Assembly: GCF_003024195.1 (NCBI RefSeq)
Contig: NZ_KZ679065.1
Location: 1 to 64,000, forward strand
From: Streptomyces dioscori
GTDB lineage: Bacteria > Actinomycetota > Actinomycetes > Streptomycetales > Streptomycetaceae
Direction of reading: 5' to 3'
DNA: 64,000 bases
Shown: piece by piece, positions 23,554-32,694 of the stretch
Position numbering within the stretch: position 1 is the stretch's first letter
How the letters are laid out: each line of letters starts with the position of its first letter
The notes under the pieces: model-generated
Database searches by the model: none
What the model was told of the DNA's origin: nothing
The model's input: only the letters and a program-made list of their open reading frames with translations
Position numbers and translations under genes: made by a program

Positions 23554-25164
23554 ATGACATCAGTAGGTCCTGTGCGGACCGGGGGGCGGCGCAGCACGCG
23601 CCAGACCGGGAGACGGAGGGCTGGGCGCGGCGGCCAGGCATCGCTCGGGCTGCTGCCTCTGCCGCCGACGGAGAAGGAGAAGTACTCCTACGCCAGACGG
23701 CATCTGTGGATCCTGACGATCAGCTCGCTGATCAGCTTCTGCTGTCTGATCATGAGCCAGTTCAAGCTCGCGCAGTCGACTCCCGTGCTGTGGATCTACA
23801 CACCGCTCCTCGTCTTCACGGTGATCTACTACCTGATCTCGCTGCGGGTAAACGGATTCACCCGGGACTTCGACATCAAGCACCACCGGGCCCTCGTGGC
23901 GAACTGGCGGCCCGCGACCTATCCGTCGGTGGACGTCTTCCTGCCGGTGTGCGGCGAGCCCATCGAGGTCCTGCACAACACCTGGACCCATGTGCGGGCG
24001 ATGGCCGACCGCTATCCCGGCGTCTGCGTGCCCTTCGTGCTCGACGACGGCGCGAGTGCCGACCTTGAGGCGATGGCCCACGACTTCGGGTTCCGTTACG
24101 GGACCCGGGAGAACCGCGGCTGGTTCAAGAAGGCCGGCAACATGCACTTCGGCTTCGAGCAGTCGGACGGGGAGTTCATCCTCATCCTCGACGCCGACTT
24201 CACGCCGCGCGCGGACCTGCTCGAAGAGATGCTGCCGTACATGGACGAGAGCCCGAAGACCGGGATCGTCCAGTCGCCGCAGTACTTCCGTGTCCTCGAC
24301 TCGCAGAACTGGATCGAGCGCGGCGCGGGCGCGGTGCAGGAGCTGTTCTACCGCTCCGTGCAGGTCTCCCGGCAGGGCAGCGACGGCGCGATCTGCGTCG
24401 GCTCGTGCGCCATCTACCGGCGGGCGGCGCTGAACGACAACGGCGGTACGACGCTGATCGAGCACTCCGAGGACGTCCACACGGGCTTCGACCTGCGCGG
24501 CCTCGGCTGGGACCTGCGGTACATCCCCGTCGCCGTGTCCACGGGTGTGTGCCCGGACAGCGCGGGCGCCTTCTTCAACCAGCAGTACCGCTGGTGCTCG
24601 GGGTCGATGAGCCTCATGGGCAGCCGGAAGTTCTGGCAGCGGAAGATCAAGTTCTCCAGCCGGCTCTGCTACATGTCGGGCTTCTTCTACTACATCCACA
24701 CGGCGCTCTTCACGTTCGCGGCGCCCGTGATCCCCGTCGTACTGCTGCTGATGATGCCGGACAAGCTCAAGGTCGAGCATCTGCTCCTGGTGCTGCCGAG
24801 CATCCTCTACACCACGATCATCTTCCCGATGTGGCACAAGGCCCCCTACCGCCTGGAGGCGTGGGCGGCCCGCATGATGTACGGCTGGGCACACTTCTTC
24901 GCGATCTACGACATCCTGCGCAAGAACCGTATGGGCTGGCAGCCCACCGGATCCGCCGGCGCGAAGAAGAACAAGACCCGCCGCTTCTGGATCGGCATGT
25001 GGGTCTGGGGCGGCGGAACCGCCCTGATCTGGGTGGGCGCCGCGGTGTGGCGGCTGTTCACGATGAACGCCCCCGACTTCGCCCTCATCCTTTCCACCGG
25101 ACTCTTCTACGCCCTCGTCGTGGGACGTGTCCTGGTGCAGCCCCGAGCGGAGAGCGCCGTCTGA
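23554..25164 (+). CDS. Cellulose-synthase-like GT2 glycosyltransferase
   Basis: 536 residues from ATG 23554. An in-frame TTG/ATG-like extension to 23482 is not preferred. Two N-terminal membrane segments (about residues 51-68 and 78-97) precede a cytosolic family 2 domain. It has the processive-synthase motifs: LDDG (about D165), DADF (D213/D215), HSEDVHTG (D307) and QQYRWCSG (QxxRW at 343-347). Three or four membrane helices follow. This is the BcsA/CslA layout, so it probably polymerises and exports a beta-linked polysaccharide; no PilZ domain is visible. It is first in a five-gene run and overlaps the GH26-like gene by 1 nt. Confidence 0.88.
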   Translation: MTSVGPVRTGGRRSTRQTGRRRAGRGGQASLGLLPLPPTEKEKYSYARRHLWILTISSLISFCCLIMSQFKLAQSTPVLWIYTPLLVFTVIYYLISLRVNGFTRDFDIKHHRALVANWRPATYPSVDVFLPVCGEPIEVLHNTWTHVRAMADRYPGVCVPFVLDDGASADLEAMAHDFGFRYGTRENRGWFKKAGNMHFGFEQSDGEFILILDADFTPRADLLEEMLPYMDESPKTGIVQSPQYFRVLDSQNWIERGAGAVQELFYRSVQVSRQGSDGAICVGSCAIYRRAALNDNGGTTLIEHSEDVHTGFDLRGLGWDLRYIPVAVSTGVCPDSAGAFFNQQYRWCSGSMSLMGSRKFWQRKIKFSSRLCYMSGFFYYIHTALFTFAAPVIPVVLLLMMPDKLKVEHLLLVLPSILYTTIIFPMWHKAPYRLEAWAARMMYGWAHFFAIYDILRKNRMGWQPTGSAGAKKNKTRRFWIGMWVWGGGTALIWVGAAVWRLFTMNAPDFALILSTGLFYALVVGRVLVQPRAESAV

Positions 25165-26189
25165 TGCTGCTGACACGTGCACGTACCACCGTGGCCGGCT
25201 GCGCGCTGGCCCTGTCCGCGCTGCTCACGCTGAGCGGCTGCTCCCTGCTGGACGACTCCGGCACGTCGGCCTCGTCCGAGGGCGGCGGCTCCGCGGGCTC
25301 GGGCGAGGGCGCCCAGGGCACGGACGCCGACATCCCCTATGACGTGACGCCGCTGCTCAAGCCCGACAAGAAGTACTTCGGCGCGGCCGTCGACGGGGCC
25401 CCGAACTCGATGAAGGGCGTCGACACCTACACCGCGATGACCGGCAAGCAGCCGAACCTCATCGAGTACTACGCGGCCTGGGGCGACGGCTTCGACGCCC
25501 AGGGCGTGCGCAACGCCTGGGCCGAGGGCGCGCTGACCCTGGTCTCGTGGGAGCCGTTCGACGTCACGCTGGCCGATATCGCGGCCGGTGAGAAGGACGC
25601 GTACCTCAAGAAGTACGCGGCCTCGGTGCGCAAGCTGAACCTGCCCGTCGTGATCTCCTTCGCCGACGAGATGAACGGCCACTGGGAGAGGTGGGGCACC
25701 AAGAACGTCACGCCCAAGCAGTACGTGGCCGCGTGGAAGCACATCCACGACACGTTCACGGACGCCGGCGCCTCCAACGTCATCTGGGCCTGGTCGCCCA
25801 ACATCGTCAACCCGGTCAAGAGCGTCGAGCTGGAGCCGTACTACCCGGGCGACGGCTATGTCGACTGGGTGGGCGTGATCGGCTACTTCACGCTCGAAGA
25901 GGACAACGCCTACCAGAGCGTCTTCGGGCCGACCCTGGACGAGATCCGGACCTTCACGAAGAAGCCGACGCTGATCCTGGAGACGGCCGCCGAGCCGGGC
26001 GAGCGCCGCCGGGCCGACGTCCGGAACCTGTTCGCCGGGGTCGAGGCGGACGACGACATGCTCGGGTTCGTGTGGTTCGACCACAAGAAGCGCGCCGACT
26101 GGCGGCTGAAGGTCAGCCCGCTGGCCCTCAAGGAGTTCAAGCGACTGGCCGCCGGCGGTTCGTTCGGCTTCGACGTTCGGAAGCCGTGA
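25164..26189 (+). CDS. GH26-like glycoside hydrolase lipoprotein
   Basis: 341 residues from ATG 25164 (TGATG overlap with the GT2 gene). A signal peptide ends in the lipobox LSGC (C26), followed by a Ser/Gly linker and a catalytic domain from about residue 55. Likely acid/base Glu in ISFADEMNGHWERWG and nucleophile Glu in LILETAAEPG match the GH26 pattern (mannanases and related enzymes). It is probably anchored on the outer face of the membrane, where it could trim or release the polymer made by the GT2 synthase. The substrate is inferred. The stop overlaps the next gene by 1 nt. Confidence 0.8.
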   Translation: MLLTRARTTVAGCALALSALLTLSGCSLLDDSGTSASSEGGGSAGSGEGAQGTDADIPYDVTPLLKPDKKYFGAAVDGAPNSMKGVDTYTAMTGKQPNLIEYYAAWGDGFDAQGVRNAWAEGALTLVSWEPFDVTLADIAAGEKDAYLKKYAASVRKLNLPVVISFADEMNGHWERWGTKNVTPKQYVAAWKHIHDTFTDAGASNVIWAWSPNIVNPVKSVELEPYYPGDGYVDWVGVIGYFTLEEDNAYQSVFGPTLDEIRTFTKKPTLILETAAEPGERRRADVRNLFAGVEADDDMLGFVWFDHKKRADWRLKVSPLALKEFKRLAAGGSFGFDVRKP

Positions 26190-28081
26190 TGAATCGCAGC
26201 CAGAACCCTCATCCGCCGCAGCCGCAGGGTCCGTACGACGGGCAGCGGTACGACGGGCAGCAGTACGACGGCTCGCAGTACGGCGACCAGCGGTACGGGG
26301 ACCAGTTCGGTGATCCGTACGGCGACCCGTACGCCGATCCCTACGGAGAGAGCGACTCGGCCTCCTGGTTCAACTCCGACGGCAGCAGGCAGGCCGCGCA
26401 GGGGCAGGGGTACGGCACGCAGGCGGCGTACCCGCGGGAGCAGGAGCAGAGTTACGTGCCGGGGATTCCCGGGCAGCGGCAGCGCGAGGACCAGCCGACG
26501 TACGCGCTGCACACCGTCGAGGTGACGCCCGCCGAGCCCTCGTACCACATCCCTGTCACGCCCGAGGCGGGCTGGGACATGGCGGCGAGCCGGCGGCGGG
26601 CCTGGGTCAGCCGGGCCGTCCTGCTGTGCATCCTGCTGATCCAGACGGTGCTGTCACTGAGGCTGTCCAACACGGCGTTCCAGGACGAGGCGCTGTATCT
26701 CAGCTCCGGGCACGAACAGCTGGACCACCTTCTCAACGGCACGCCCGTGACCACGGACTACGCGAGTTACTTCTCCGGCTCGCCGACGCTCTACCCCGTG
26801 CTGGCGGCGCTCGTCGACGGCTGGTTCGGGCTGACCGGGGCTCGGGTGCTGAGCCTGCTCTTCATGCTGGGCACGACGGCCCTGCTGTACTCCTTCTCGC
26901 GGCGGATGTTCAACGAGCGGGCCGCTCTCGCCGGTGCCGCGCTGTTCGCCGTCACCCAGTCGACGATCGTGCTCGGCTACTTCGCCACGTACGACGCTCC
27001 GGCGATCTTCCTGCTCGCCGCCGCGGCCTGGGTCATCGTGCGGACCGACCGCGCACCGGTCGCCGTGGTGCTGCTCGCCGCCCCGCCGGCGGTCCTCGCG
27101 GTGGGTGTGAAGTACGCCTCCGCGCTGTTCCTGCCCACGCTCGTCGTGCTCGCCCTGCTGACCGCCTGGCCGCACCGCGGGAAGGCGGCGTTCGTGCGGG
27201 CCGTGCTCCTGGGGGTCGGGATCGCGGGTCTGCTGGGTGTCGCGCTGTACGGCACCGATGTGCTCGAAGGCGTGCGGGCCACCACCACGGCCCGTGAGCA
27301 CGGCACCGACTCGGCCGTCGACCTGCTGAAGAAGTCCGCTCTGTGGGGCGGTCTGATGTTCCTGACCGCGTGCGGCGGTGCCGTCTCCTACATCAGGCGT
27401 GGTCGGATGAACGAGTCGCCGCTCGCGTTGCGTCTCAGCGGTCCCGGCTGGCGTTGGCGGCTGCTGCTGGGGCTGCTGCTGTGCGGCACGGCGATGCTCG
27501 CTCCCGCGTACCAGATCCATCTGTCCACGTCGGTCGCCCTTTACAAGCACCTGGGCTTCGGGCTGCTGTTCGCCGCGCCCATGGCCGGAATCGGGGTGAC
27601 CAGGCTCGTCGGAGCGCACTTCCGCTATCCGCAGTTGGGCATCCTGCTCTGGGTCACCGTGCTGTGTCTCGGCCTGTCCCAGTCGGTGGAACGTTTCGCC
27701 TCCTGGCCCGGGACGTCCGGTCTCAACACGGTGCTCCGCACGCACATCACGCCGGACAAAGGCCGCTATCTGGCCTCCACGCCGAACGTGCCCGTGTACT
27801 ACCTGCGGGACATCACCGAGCAGTCCCGGTGGACCTCGCTCTACGGCATCGGTTACAAGGACGACAAGGGCAAGGTCCACCGCGGCGCGGACGGCTACCG
27901 CACGGCGATCAAGGACGGCTGGTTCGACATGGTCGTACTCGACGGGGTCGCCACCCCGCAGATGGACAAGGTCGTCATCGCCGCACTCAAGGAGAGCGGC
28001 AAGTACCGGCTGGCCGGCACCGTGCCGTTCAAGGTCGGCAGCGGCGACGGCACGTACCGCGTCTGGATCAAGAGTTCCTGA
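26189..28081 (+). CDS. GT39-type membrane glycosyltransferase
   Basis: 630 residues from ATG 26189 (or GTG one codon earlier). An N-terminal cytosolic tail of about 130 residues is rich in Gln, Tyr, Gly and Asp, with repeats such as YDGQ and YGDPYADPYGE. It is followed by a polytopic domain with about ten hydrophobic segments, starting AVLLCILLIQTVLSLRLS. The acidic FQDEALYLSSGHEQ loop after the first helix is the site expected for the catalytic Asp-Glu pair of ArnT/PMT-type enzymes that use polyprenyl-phosphate sugars. The donor is plausibly made by the Ppm-like enzyme at 29468. Acceptor unknown. Confidence 0.8.
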   Translation: MNRSQNPHPPQPQGPYDGQRYDGQQYDGSQYGDQRYGDQFGDPYGDPYADPYGESDSASWFNSDGSRQAAQGQGYGTQAAYPREQEQSYVPGIPGQRQREDQPTYALHTVEVTPAEPSYHIPVTPEAGWDMAASRRRAWVSRAVLLCILLIQTVLSLRLSNTAFQDEALYLSSGHEQLDHLLNGTPVTTDYASYFSGSPTLYPVLAALVDGWFGLTGARVLSLLFMLGTTALLYSFSRRMFNERAALAGAALFAVTQSTIVLGYFATYDAPAIFLLAAAAWVIVRTDRAPVAVVLLAAPPAVLAVGVKYASALFLPTLVVLALLTAWPHRGKAAFVRAVLLGVGIAGLLGVALYGTDVLEGVRATTTAREHGTDSAVDLLKKSALWGGLMFLTACGGAVSYIRRGRMNESPLALRLSGPGWRWRLLLGLLLCGTAMLAPAYQIHLSTSVALYKHLGFGLLFAAPMAGIGVTRLVGAHFRYPQLGILLWVTVLCLGLSQSVERFASWPGTSGLNTVLRTHITPDKGRYLASTPNVPVYYLRDITEQSRWTSLYGIGYKDDKGKVHRGADGYRTAIKDGWFDMVVLDGVATPQMDKVVIAALKESGKYRLAGTVPFKVGSGDGTYRVWIKSS

Positions 28082-28087
28082 CGGGGG

Positions 28088-28106
28088 CCGCCGGCTCTTC
28101 CGGCGG
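28088..28106 (+). terminator. Small hairpin between GT39 and dehydrogenase genes
   Basis: CCGCCGG and CCGGCGG around CTCTT, 7 nt after the stop codon. There is no T-run; likely partial attenuation inside the cluster. Confidence 0.4.
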
Positions 28107-28158
28107 TCACCCATGTCTCGAATCAACCAACACACTGTGTGAGAGAAAGGCCGTGCCC

Positions 28159-29463
28159 ATGCGGCTCACTGTCATCGGCACCGGCTACCTCGGTGCCACC
28201 CACGCCGCCTGTATGGCGGAGCTCGGGCACGAGGTGCTCGGGGTCGACGTCGATCCGGACAAGGTCGCCGCGCTGCAGGCGGGGCGGGTGCCGTTCCACG
28301 AACCCGTGCTGCCCGAGCTGCTCGCCCGGCACACGGCGAGCGGACGGCTGCGCTTCACCACGTCCTACGAGGAGGCCGCGGCCTTCGGCGAGGTGCACTT
28401 CCTCTGCGTGGGCACCCCGCAGCGCAAGGACTCCGAGGGCGCCGACCTGCGGTACGTGGACTCGGCTTTCGCGTCGATGGCCCGGTACGCGGCCGAGGGC
28501 GCGCTCCTGGTCGGCAAGTCGACCGTGCCGGTGGGGACGGCCCAGCGCCTCGCGGACACCCACACCGGCGTGGAGATCGCCTGGAACCCGGAGTTCCTGC
28601 GTGAGGGCTTCGCCGTCGAGGACACCCTGCGGCCCGACCGGCTGGTCCTCGGCATCGGATCCGAGCGCGCCGAAACGTTGCTGCGCGCGGTGTACGCGCC
28701 CGTCATCGGCGCGGGGACCCCGGTGGTCACCGCCGACTTCCCGACCGCCGAGCTGGTCAAGACGGCCGCCAACGCCTTCCTCGCCACCAAGATCTCGTTC
28801 ATCAACGCCATGGCGGAGGTGTGCGAGGCCACGGGCGGCGACGTCTCCGTACTGGCGGAGGCGATCGGGCACGACGACCGCATCGGGAAGAAGTTCCTGC
28901 GGGCCGGCGTCGGCTTCGGCGGCGGCTGTCTGCCCAAGGACATCCGGGCCTTCGCGCACCGCGCCGACGAGCTGGGGGTGTCCCTGGCGTTCCTGCGCGA
29001 GGTCGACGCCATCAACATGCGGCGCCGCGACCGGGTCGTCGAGCTGGCCCGCGAACTGTGCGGCGGTGGGGTCCTCGGCGCGCGGATCGCCGTGCTCGGC
29101 GCGGCCTTCAAGCCGGACTCCGACGACATCCGCGACTCGCCCGCGCTGAACGTCGCCGCGCGCTTGCGTCTCGACGGCGCCGATGTCACGGTCTACGACC
29201 CGGAGGCGATGGACAACGCCCGCAAGGCGTTCCCGCTGCTCGGGTACGCGCTGTCGGCCGAGGACGCGCTGCGCGGAGCCGATCTCGTGCTGCACCTGAC
29301 CGAATGGCCGCAGTTCCGCGAGCTCGCTCCCGAGCGGGCCCGCACCTTGGTCTCCCGTCCACGGATCGTGGACGGCAGGGGGACGCTCGACGGGGCCACC
29401 TGGGCCGCGGCGGGCTGGGAGTTCCGGGCGCTGGGGAGACCCGCGCCCGGTGGGGAGGGGTAA
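28159..29463 (+). CDS. UDP-glucose/GDP-mannose 6-dehydrogenase family
   Basis: 434 residues from ATG 28159, chosen because GAGAAAGG lies 9 nt upstream; a GTG at 28153 is only 3 nt from it. The Rossmann motif is GTGYLG (7-12), then GVDVDPDKV. The active-site Cys is in VGFGGGCLPKD (about 255). The C-terminal domain starts at AAFKPDSDDIRDSPA. The family oxidises a nucleotide hexose to a uronic acid with two NAD+. UDP-glucuronate is the most likely product, which would feed the cluster's polymer. Confidence 0.92.
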   Translation: MRLTVIGTGYLGATHAACMAELGHEVLGVDVDPDKVAALQAGRVPFHEPVLPELLARHTASGRLRFTTSYEEAAAFGEVHFLCVGTPQRKDSEGADLRYVDSAFASMARYAAEGALLVGKSTVPVGTAQRLADTHTGVEIAWNPEFLREGFAVEDTLRPDRLVLGIGSERAETLLRAVYAPVIGAGTPVVTADFPTAELVKTAANAFLATKISFINAMAEVCEATGGDVSVLAEAIGHDDRIGKKFLRAGVGFGGGCLPKDIRAFAHRADELGVSLAFLREVDAINMRRRDRVVELARELCGGGVLGARIAVLGAAFKPDSDDIRDSPALNVAARLRLDGADVTVYDPEAMDNARKAFPLLGYALSAEDALRGADLVLHLTEWPQFRELAPERARTLVSRPRIVDGRGTLDGATWAAAGWEFRALGRPAPGGEG

Positions 29464-29467
29464 GGAC

Positions 29468-30220
29468 ATGACGTACGAGACATTCGACGACGTGCGCGTC
29501 ACGATCGTGATGCCCACGTACAACGAGGCCGCCAATCTGCCGAGAATGGCCGAGGCGGTGCTTCAACTGCCGCTGAACGGGCTGCACCTGAAGGTGGTGG
29601 ACGACTCCAGTCCGGACGGTACGGGCCGGATCGCCGAGGAGCTGGCCGAGAAGTACAACGCGGACGGGCGGCGCCGCATGAGCGTGCTGCACCGCACCGA
29701 GAAGGACGGCCTCGGGCGCGCGTACGTGGCGGGCATGACCGCCGCGGTCGACGAAGGCGCGGAGTACGTGGTGCAGATGGACGCCGACGGCAGCCATCCC
29801 GTGGAGGCGGTGCCGCGCATGCTGGGCACCGCCGTGGCCTCGGAGGTCGGGCTGGTCATCGGCAGCCGGTACGTCGAGGGGGGCTCGCTCGACGAGGACT
29901 GGGGGGCGCATCGCGTGCTGTTGTCGCGGTTCGCGAACCGGTATGCGCGGACCGTGCTCGGCACGAAGATCCGCGATATCACCGCGGGGTTCAATCTGTG
30001 GTCCGCGCGGGCGCTGAACGACGTGGATCTGTACTCGCTGGACAGCGCGGGGTACAGCTTTCAGGTCGAGTTGAAGTACAAGGCCGTTCGGGCCGGGCAC
30101 GCTGCGGTGGAGATTCCCATTCGGTTCGAGGAGCGGACCGAAGGGGTTTCGAAGATGACTCTTCGGACGCAGCTGGAATCGGCGTTGGTGCCGGTCAAGT
30201 TGCGTCTTAAGAGGGACTGA
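29468..30220 (+). CDS. Polyprenol-phosphate mannose synthase (Ppm/DPM1-like GT2)
   Basis: 250 residues from ATG 29468, with GGAGGGGTAAGGA before it; a GTG at 29450 is less likely. Motifs are VTIVMPTYNEAANLP, VVDDSSPDGTG, VQMDADGSH (DXD-like) and GSRYVEGG. This fits a soluble Ppm1/DPM1-type enzyme that moves mannose from GDP-mannose to a polyprenyl phosphate. It lacks the fused Lnt-like or membrane domain seen in some actinobacterial Ppm proteins. It starts 4 nt after the dehydrogenase stop and ends the cluster. Confidence 0.88.
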   Translation: MTYETFDDVRVTIVMPTYNEAANLPRMAEAVLQLPLNGLHLKVVDDSSPDGTGRIAEELAEKYNADGRRRMSVLHRTEKDGLGRAYVAGMTAAVDEGAEYVVQMDADGSHPVEAVPRMLGTAVASEVGLVIGSRYVEGGSLDEDWGAHRVLLSRFANRYARTVLGTKIRDITAGFNLWSARALNDVDLYSLDSAGYSFQVELKYKAVRAGHAAVEIPIRFEERTEGVSKMTLRTQLESALVPVKLRLKRD

Positions 30221-30270
30221 CCTCCGGGCGTTGGCCTCCGGCCGGGAGGGGTGCGGGGGTGGTTCGTCGG

Positions 30271-30366
30271 CTGCGGGCCGGTGGGGGCTGGTCGCGCAGT
30301 TCCCCGCGCCCCTTGGGGCCTGCGGCCCCCTGAAGACACAAGATTGCGCCGTTCCCCGCGCCCCTT
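30271..30366 (+). repeat. GTTCCCCGCGCCCCT repeat locus d (2 units)
   Basis: Two units plus a GGGGCCTGCGGCCCC palindrome lie between converging genes. The final CCCCTTA of the second unit contains the TAA stop (30365-30367, minus strand) of the next gene. Confidence 0.88.
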
Positions 30367-31234
30367 ATCCGTTGGCCGCTGCCGATGCCTGGGCCTCGCC
30401 TCTGCGGCGGATTTGGCGGAAGGTGAATTCGGCCAGGTCGTCGCCCGTGGTGAAGACCTTGGCGTCCTTCTCGGTGACGTCCTTGCCGTTGGTGAAGCCG
30501 GCGACCGTGAAGTAGGCGTAGCGGCCGTACGAGTTCGTCGTCGAGCGGCAGATCGCCGAGCGGCAGAAGACGGGGACGCCCTCACCGGTGAGGGACTGGA
30601 CGACGCTCTGCTTGTCGGCGTCGGTCTTCGCCCTGAGCGCCTTCGCCTCGTTGTCGAAGACGGCCACACCGACGGTGACGGCCACCCCGTCCTTCGAGTA
30701 CGTGACGCGCATGAGGCGGGTGCAGTCGTTCTTCGTGAGGACCGGGCCGAGCGTGCCCTGGGCGGCCGAGGCGCAGTTCTTCGTGGACGCCAGCGCGCCC
30801 TTCTTGTAGACCGTCTCGCCCATCGTCAGCTGGGTGCCCGGGAAGAGGATGTCCGGCGCGAGCGTCGCGGTGTCCTTCTTCACATCGGATATGAAGTCCT
30901 TCGGGTCCAGCGGGGGCGGCGCGGAGGTCGCCTCGAAGGACGGGCCGGTCCCCGCGGTGTCCGACGGGATGTCCGCGGAGGCGGGCAGCTCGGAGGCGGG
31001 TTTGTTCGACGCCTGCTCCTTGCCGTCCGCCGAGACCACGGCGACCGCGACGGCCGCGCCCACGGCGATGGTGGCCAGGGCGCCGCCGCCGACCAGCATC
31101 CACCTGCGACGCCGGTTGCGCGTTTCGGACGCCTCGGCCAGCGCCGCCCAGTCGGGAGACTGACTGCTCCACTGCGGCGGCTGAGAACCCGATCCCCCGG
31201 AACCCCACTGGGGTCCCCCCTGCCCAAAGCTCAT
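30365..31234 (-). CDS. Membrane-anchored hypothetical protein
   Basis: 289 residues from ATG 31234 (MSFGQGGPQWGSG). An ATG three codons upstream (31243) is not preferred, because TAAGAT on this strand ends 7 nt before 31234, fitting a leaderless start. There is a Gly/Ser/Gln-rich cytosolic head, one membrane helix (RRWMLVGGGALATIAVGAAVAVAVV near residues 43-68, interrupted here), a Pro-rich linker and an extracellular domain with several Cys (TKNCASAA, NDCTRLM, PVFCRSAICRS). The family is common upstream of rplM in streptomycetes, to my memory; function unknown. Confidence 0.8.
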   Translation of the reverse strand: MSFGQGGPQWGSGGSGSQPPQWSSQSPDWAALAEASETRNRRRRWMLVGGGALATIAVGAAVAVAVVSADGKEQASNKPASELPASADIPSDTAGTGPSFEATSAPPPLDPKDFISDVKKDTATLAPDILFPGTQLTMGETVYKKGALASTKNCASAAQGTLGPVLTKNDCTRLMRVTYSKDGVAVTVGVAVFDNEAKALRAKTDADKQSVVQSLTGEGVPVFCRSAICRSTTNSYGRYAYFTVAGFTNGKDVTEKDAKVFTTGDDLAEFTFRQIRRRGEAQASAAANG

Positions 31235-31241
31235 GGGCCGC

Positions 31242-31247
31242 ATCTTA
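31242..31247 (-). promoter_or_regulatory. -10 box of a probable leaderless promoter
   Basis: TAAGAT, then 7 nt, then the ATG at 31234 on the minus strand. No ribosome binding site is present. Confidence 0.5.
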
Positions 31248-31404
31248 GACGGGACAAGGGGACAAGGGATCCGCTGGTCCTCTCCCGCAGCACTCGAAGC
31301 GCCGATGTGTCAAGCCCGAATTAGAGCAAAGCGAGAGCAAGGGGGCATCTCGGAGGGCTCGGGTACGCTCGGAGCCGGTGTGCGCCTGCCCTCCGGCACG
31401 CGTT

Positions 31405-31434
31405 TTGACCCGTACGGGCCACCGAAGGTATTCT
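31405..31434 (+). promoter_or_regulatory. Probable rplM-rpsI promoter
   Basis: TTGACC (31405-31410), an 18-nt spacer and TATTCT (31429-31434), one of the best vegetative matches in the window. The leader to rplM would be about 170 nt. The 370-bp gap 31244-31613 has no ORF. Confidence 0.65.
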
Positions 31435-31613
31435 TGCGGTTCGTTATGTGTATTGGCTTGCTCATTCTCACGTGAGGGGCCCTTACACCGGTCCACCGGG
31501 CCGATGACCAGCGGCAGGACTCGGTTGCGTCCCGATGTCCGCCAGGGCTGTCGTGCATCGTCCGTGGTGGCCCATTGTCAGGACCCACTCACTGAAGAAG
31601 CGAAGGCATGACC

Positions 31614-32057
31614 GTGCGTACGTTCAGCCCCAAGCCCGGCGACATCACTCGCCAGTGGTACGTCATCGACGCCCAGGATGTCGTCCTGGGTCGTCTGGCC
31701 ACCACTGCCGCGAACATCCTGCGGGGCAAGCACAAGCCGATTTACGCCCCCCACGTCGACGCTGGTGACTTCGTCATCATCATCAACGCCGACAAGGTGC
31801 ACCTCTCCGGCAACAAGAAGACCCAGAAGCTGGCGTACCGCCACTCCGGTTACCCGGGTGGTCTGCGCTCCGTCCGTTACGACGAGCTGCTGGCGAAGAA
31901 CCCCGAGAAGGCCGTCGAGAAGGCCATCAAGGGCATGATCCCCAAGAACACCCTGGGCCGTCAGGTGCTCTCGAAGCTGAAGGTCTACTCGGGCGACCAG
32001 CACCCGCACGCTGCACAGCAGCCGGTGCCGTTCGAGATCACCCAGGTCGCGCAGTAG
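31614..32057 (+). CDS. rplM: 50S ribosomal protein L13
   Basis: 147 residues if started at GTG 31614 (VRTFSPKPGDITRQW), which is the usual family length and has AAGG with a 7-nt spacer. ATG 31608 would add two residues. Conserved DVVLGRLATTAANILRGKHK and the signature region KAIKGMIPKNTLGRQ are present. It is paired with rpsI after 45 nt. Confidence 0.98.
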   Translation: MRTFSPKPGDITRQWYVIDAQDVVLGRLATTAANILRGKHKPIYAPHVDAGDFVIIINADKVHLSGNKKTQKLAYRHSGYPGGLRSVRYDELLAKNPEKAVEKAIKGMIPKNTLGRQVLSKLKVYSGDQHPHAAQQPVPFEITQVAQ

Positions 32058-32102
32058 TTCCGGCCACCACCCCCTAAGACTGAACAGAATCTGAGGAGAA
32101 TC

Positions 32103-32627
32103 GTGGCCGAGACCACCGTTGAGCAGCCGGTCGAAGAGACCGAGGCTGTCGACATCGAGAGCTACACCACCGAGTCCGAGGCCCCCGTCGTCGAGGGCGA
32201 GTACACCTCGGAGTCGCTCGCGGGCCGCTTCGGCGACCCGCAGCCGGCCGCCGGCCTGGGCCGTCGCAAGAACGCGATCGCCCGCGTCCGGATCGTCCCG
32301 GGCACCGGCAAGTGGAAGGTCAACGGGCGCACGCTTGAGGACTACTTCCCGAACAAGGTGCACCAGCAGGAAGTCAACGAGCCCTTCAAGGTGCTCGAAC
32401 TCGACGGCCGCTACGACGTTGTCGCCCGTATCTCGGGTGGCGGCGTCTCCGGTCAGGCCGGTGCCCTGCGCCTCGGCGTGGCCCGCGCGCTGAACGAGGC
32501 CGACGTGGACAACAACCGCGGCGCCCTCAAGAAGGCCGGTTACCTCAAGCGTGACGACCGTGCGGTCGAGCGCAAGAAGGCCGGTCTCAAGAAGGCCCGT
32601 AAGGCCCCGCAGTACAGCAAGCGCTAA
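32103..32627 (+). CDS. rpsI: 30S ribosomal protein S9
   Basis: 174 residues from GTG 32103, with GAGGAGAA upstream. The S9 domain starts at about residue 50 (GLGRRKNAIARVRIVPGTGK) and ends with the P-site-reaching tail KARKAPQYSKR. The first 45 residues form an acidic Glu/Thr/Val-rich extension absent from short S9 proteins. Confidence 0.99.
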   Translation: MAETTVEQPVEETEAVDIESYTTESEAPVVEGEYTSESLAGRFGDPQPAAGLGRRKNAIARVRIVPGTGKWKVNGRTLEDYFPNKVHQQEVNEPFKVLELDGRYDVVARISGGGVSGQAGALRLGVARALNEADVDNNRGALKKAGYLKRDDRAVERKKAGLKKARKAPQYSKR

Positions 32628-32661
32628 ATCTCACCGATTTTCGCTCGCTTTCTGCACGAAT

Positions 32662-32694
32662 CGCCCCGGCGGCACGTTCTGTGTCGCCGGGGCG
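32662..32694 (+). terminator. Terminator after rpsI
   Basis: CGCCCCGGCG (32662-32671) and CGCCGGGGCG (32685-32694), a perfect 10-bp stem with a 13-nt loop, followed by TTCGTTTAT. The rest of the 343-bp gap up to glmM shows no ORF. Confidence 0.78.
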
